Assembly: GCA_017380355.1 (NCBI GenBank)
Contig: JAFOED010000105.1
Coordinates: 1-8,633 of the forward strand
Length of the DNA stretch: 8,633 nucleotides
From: Ruminococcus sp.
GTDB taxonomy: Bacteria; Bacillota; Clostridia; Oscillospirales; Acutalibacteraceae
Direction: 5' to 3'
A program made the translations under genes and the position numbers. Shown here one piece after another: positions 7,379 to 8,633 of this stretch (its first letter is position 1; every line of letters begins with the position of its first letter). Under the pieces are notes generated by a model. The model saw nothing but the letters and a program-made list of their open reading frames with translations. It was not told the origin of the DNA and searched no databases.

Positions 7379-7382
7379 TATT

Positions 7383-7670
7383 ATGAGAAAAATTTTATCC
7401 GTATTATTATGTGTTTTAATGCTTTGTGCGGTACTTTGTGGTTGCGGTGGCAACGACAGCGTTTCTGAGATGGCTACCGACGCTATGTCAGAAGCAGAGT
7501 CTGCAGTAGACGGATTCGTCAGCGATGGTGATGGACATATCGGTAACGAAACAACAACACCTACTGATAACACTGATGATATGAATAGTGAAAATTCAAC
7601 AGAGAAATCAACAAATAACGATAGTGGGACCGGTAACAACGAACAGTCAACATCACAGCCAATAATGTAA
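7383..7670 (+). CDS. Small predicted lipoprotein, low complexity
   Basis: Predicted 95-residue protein. The N-terminus has a basic start (MRK), a hydrophobic core (residues 4-18) and a lipobox LCGC (18-21), so signal peptidase II cleavage before C21 and attachment to the outer face of the cell membrane are expected. The mature part is short and rich in Asp, Glu, Ser, Thr and Asn, with no recognisable domain; it looks disordered, like an extracytoplasmic tether or spacer. A strong ribosome binding site supports expression. The gene lies between two hairpins and converges on sigE. Its only candidate promoter resembles a sigma-E site, which would make it a sporulation gene, but this is inference. 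An overlapping minus-strand frame (7340-7639) is a shadow without a ribosome binding site or recognisable protein. Confidence 0.8.
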   Translation: MRKILSVLLCVLMLCAVLCGCGGNDSVSEMATDAMSEAESAVDGFVSDGDGHIGNETTTPTDNTDDMNSENSTEKSTNNDSGTGNNEQSTSQPIM

Positions 7671-7672
7671 GA

Positions 7673-7699
7673 AAAGCGCAGGGGAGTTTCCTGCGCTTT
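7673..7699. terminator. Bidirectional terminator between the lipoprotein gene and sigE
   Basis: AAAGCGCAGG (7673-7682) and CCTGCGCTTT (7690-7699) form a perfect 10-bp, GC-rich stem with a 7-base loop. On the minus strand the stem is followed by TCTTAC, giving TTTTCTT together with the stem end, so it is the better terminator for sigE. On the plus strand the T-run is only TTT. It begins two bases after the lipoprotein stop and lies 6 bases beyond the sigE stop. Confidence 0.88.
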
Positions 7700-7705
7700 A
7701 CATAT

Positions 7706-8407
7706 TTATACTACCTTTTCAAGGTCTGCTTTTAGTCTCTTGATTATTTTCTTTTCAAGTCGGGAGATGTACGATTGAGATATTCCTAGTAAATCAGCAA
7801 CCTGCTTTTGGGTGTGCTCCTTGTTTCCGTTTAATCCGAAACGAAGTTCCATAATCATAGCCTCACGTGTGTTGAGTTTTGATACTGCTTCAAGTAGTAA
7901 ATTGCATTCGAGTTCTTGTTCTATATCACGATTTATTATATCACTGTCACTACCAAGTACATCGCACAGTAACAGTTCGTTTCCGTCCCAATCTATGTTT
8001 AGTGGCTCTTCAATAGATACTTCGTTTCTTCTTTGAGACGCTTTTCTAAGAAACATCAGTATTTCGTTTTCTATACAACGAGATGCGTACGTCGCGAATT
8101 TTATGTTTCTGTCTGCTGAAAAAGTATTAACCGCTTTAATTAAACCGATTGTTCCAATTGATATCAGATCTTCTATATTAATATTTGTGTTTTCAAATTT
8201 TTTGGCGATATATACGACTAATCTCAGATTATGAACAATCAGTTTGTCTCTGGCGGACTCGTCACCGTTTTGAAGTTTGAGTAGTACATCGTTTTCTTCG
8301 TTTTTACTTAGTGGAGGGGGTAGGGTGAAAGTACCGCTAACGTAAAAAACAGAGTTTCTTTTGAAAAAATATTTAATTTTGCACAGTAATACAAGTAAAA
8401 AGTTCAT
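7706..8407 (-). CDS. sigE: Sporulation sigma factor SigE precursor (pro-sigma-E)
   Basis: Early mother-cell sigma factor of endospore formation, made as an inactive membrane-associated precursor and activated by SpoIIGA cleavage. The 233 residues closely resemble Bacillus subtilis SigE: LPPPLSK (29-35), the region 2 core with HNLRLVVYIAKKFENT and INIEDLISIGTIGLIKAVNTF (59-96), KFATYASRCIENEILMFLR (103-121), EPLNIDWDGNELLL in the middle, and a region 4 helix-turn-helix with QKQVADLLGISQSYISRLEK (200-219). The N-terminal extension is hydrophobic/basic like a pro-sequence. Aligning at LPPPL puts the cleavage near F21-Y22, about six residues shorter than in B. subtilis. The position of B. subtilis Glu25, reported to matter for processing, is serine here (S19). 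It lies 4 bases after the spoIIGA stop, in one operon, and ends at a bidirectional hairpin. sigG, often next in order, is absent here. Confidence 0.97.
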   Translation of the reverse strand: MNFLLVLLCKIKYFFKRNSVFYVSGTFTLPPPLSKNEENDVLLKLQNGDESARDKLIVHNLRLVVYIAKKFENTNINIEDLISIGTIGLIKAVNTFSADRNIKFATYASRCIENEILMFLRKASQRRNEVSIEEPLNIDWDGNELLLCDVLGSDSDIINRDIEQELECNLLLEAVSKLNTREAMIMELRFGLNGNKEHTQKQVADLLGISQSYISRLEKKIIKRLKADLEKVV

Positions 8408-8410
8408 TTT

Positions 8411-8418
8411 CTCACCTT
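8411..8418 (-). promoter_or_regulatory. sigE ribosome binding site overlapping the spoIIGA stop
   Basis: Read on the minus strand, AAGGTGAG lies 3 bases before the sigE ATG, and the TGA within it (8412-8414) is the spoIIGA stop codon. This overlap fits translational coupling of the protease and its substrate. Confidence 0.8.
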
Positions 8419-8633
8419 AATATTTCAGAATTTATTATTGCTTTAACGCTGTTATCGATAAACCCATCAAATACAGCGATATATACTTCTTTGTTGATTT
8501 CTTTGTTGTCTATGTAAACTTTGTTCGCTTTAACAGCATACATCATAGAGTTGTTGCCGAGAACGTGATAGGGTATGATCCTTGGTTTTGATAATTCCAA
8601 ATCTTTTAAAATAGATTTTTCTGCAATAATAAC
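8412..8633 (-). CDS. spoIIGA: Sigma-E processing peptidase SpoIIGA (C-terminal fragment)
   Basis: Only the last 73 residues are inside the window; the frame is open to the edge. SpoIIGA is a membrane-anchored aspartic-type protease at the sporulation septum that cleaves pro-sigma-E after a signal from forespore SpoIIR. The visible part has the RIIPYHVLGNNSMMYAVKANKV pattern, in separate pieces RIIPY, VLGNNS and VKANKVYI, followed by VYIAVFDG and a short end. This resembles the C-terminal domain of the family, where R-[LI]-[IV]-P-Y and a later V-Y-[IV] segment recur. The catalytic Asp and the membrane-spanning N-terminal half lie beyond the window. Identification rests on this similarity and on its position directly upstream of sigE. 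The TTG at 8600 is internal, not a start. Confidence 0.9.
   Translation of the reverse strand, partial: VIIAEKSILKDLELSKPRIIPYHVLGNNSMMYAVKANKVYIDNKEINKEVYIAVFDGFIDNSVKAIINSEILR

Noticed and set aside
7340..7639. 99-codon minus-strand frame opposite the lipoprotein gene
   Set aside because: There is no ribosome binding site, its end overlaps a terminator stem, and the plus-strand frame has a lipobox and a strong ribosome binding site.
7812..8036. Plus-strand 74-codon Ser-rich frame opposite sigE
   Set aside because: It overlaps conserved SigE coding sequence and has no ribosome binding site or recognisable product.
1..8633. Mobile element, CRISPR array, defence system or other new multi-gene system
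   Set aside because: All long frames except two belong to known core families, spacing is tight, and no transposase, integrase, regularly spaced repeats or terminal inverted repeats were seen.

Overview
The window looks like chromosomal core sequence from an A+T-rich, endospore-forming (or recently spore-forming) Firmicute, most likely a member of the Clostridia close to Ruminococcaceae/Oscillospiraceae. Three things support this. The spoIIGA-sigE sporulation pair is present. DnaE is the clostridial type, with a complete PHP metal site. The dnaE-pfkA gene order is also typical. The family-level placement is inference from protein flavour and gene order, not a measured result. I see no tRNA, rRNA, CRISPR array, insertion sequence, phage gene or attachment site.

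Layout. Positions 1-4585 (+) hold the 3' part of xseA (exonuclease VII large subunit), whose stop codon directly abuts the start of dnaE (replicative-type DNA polymerase III alpha). A 96-bp gap carries a near-consensus housekeeping promoter and leads into pfkA (ATP-type 6-phosphofructokinase, 4682-5647). A hairpin terminator follows. Next comes a 530-residue protein of unknown function (5710-7302) with an N-terminal domain I do not recognise, a very acidic linker and four C-terminal MORN-like repeats. A strong intrinsic terminator separates it from a small predicted lipoprotein gene (7383-7670). On the minus strand, converging on the lipoprotein gene, are sigE (sporulation sigma-E precursor, 7706-8407) and the 3' end of spoIIGA (pro-sigma-E protease, 8412 to the window edge). 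A shared bidirectional hairpin lies between the two convergent units.

How the genes work together. xseA and dnaE form a DNA repair/replication unit. pfkA starts a separately promoted glycolytic unit that may read through into the MORN-repeat gene. spoIIGA and sigE form the early mother-cell switch of sporulation: SpoIIGA removes the N-terminal pro-sequence of SigE after asymmetric division. The lipoprotein gene has no convincing sigma-A promoter, but a sequence resembling a sigma-E promoter overlaps the terminator just upstream. If real, it would tie this gene to the neighbouring sporulation regulator.

Most of the window is ordinary core genome. The parts that deserve a second look are the MORN-repeat protein, the candidate sigma-E promoter overlapping a terminator, the unusual pro-sequence of SigE, and the gene-order gaps (no xseB after xseA, no sigG after sigE). 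I found no convincing new multi-gene system.
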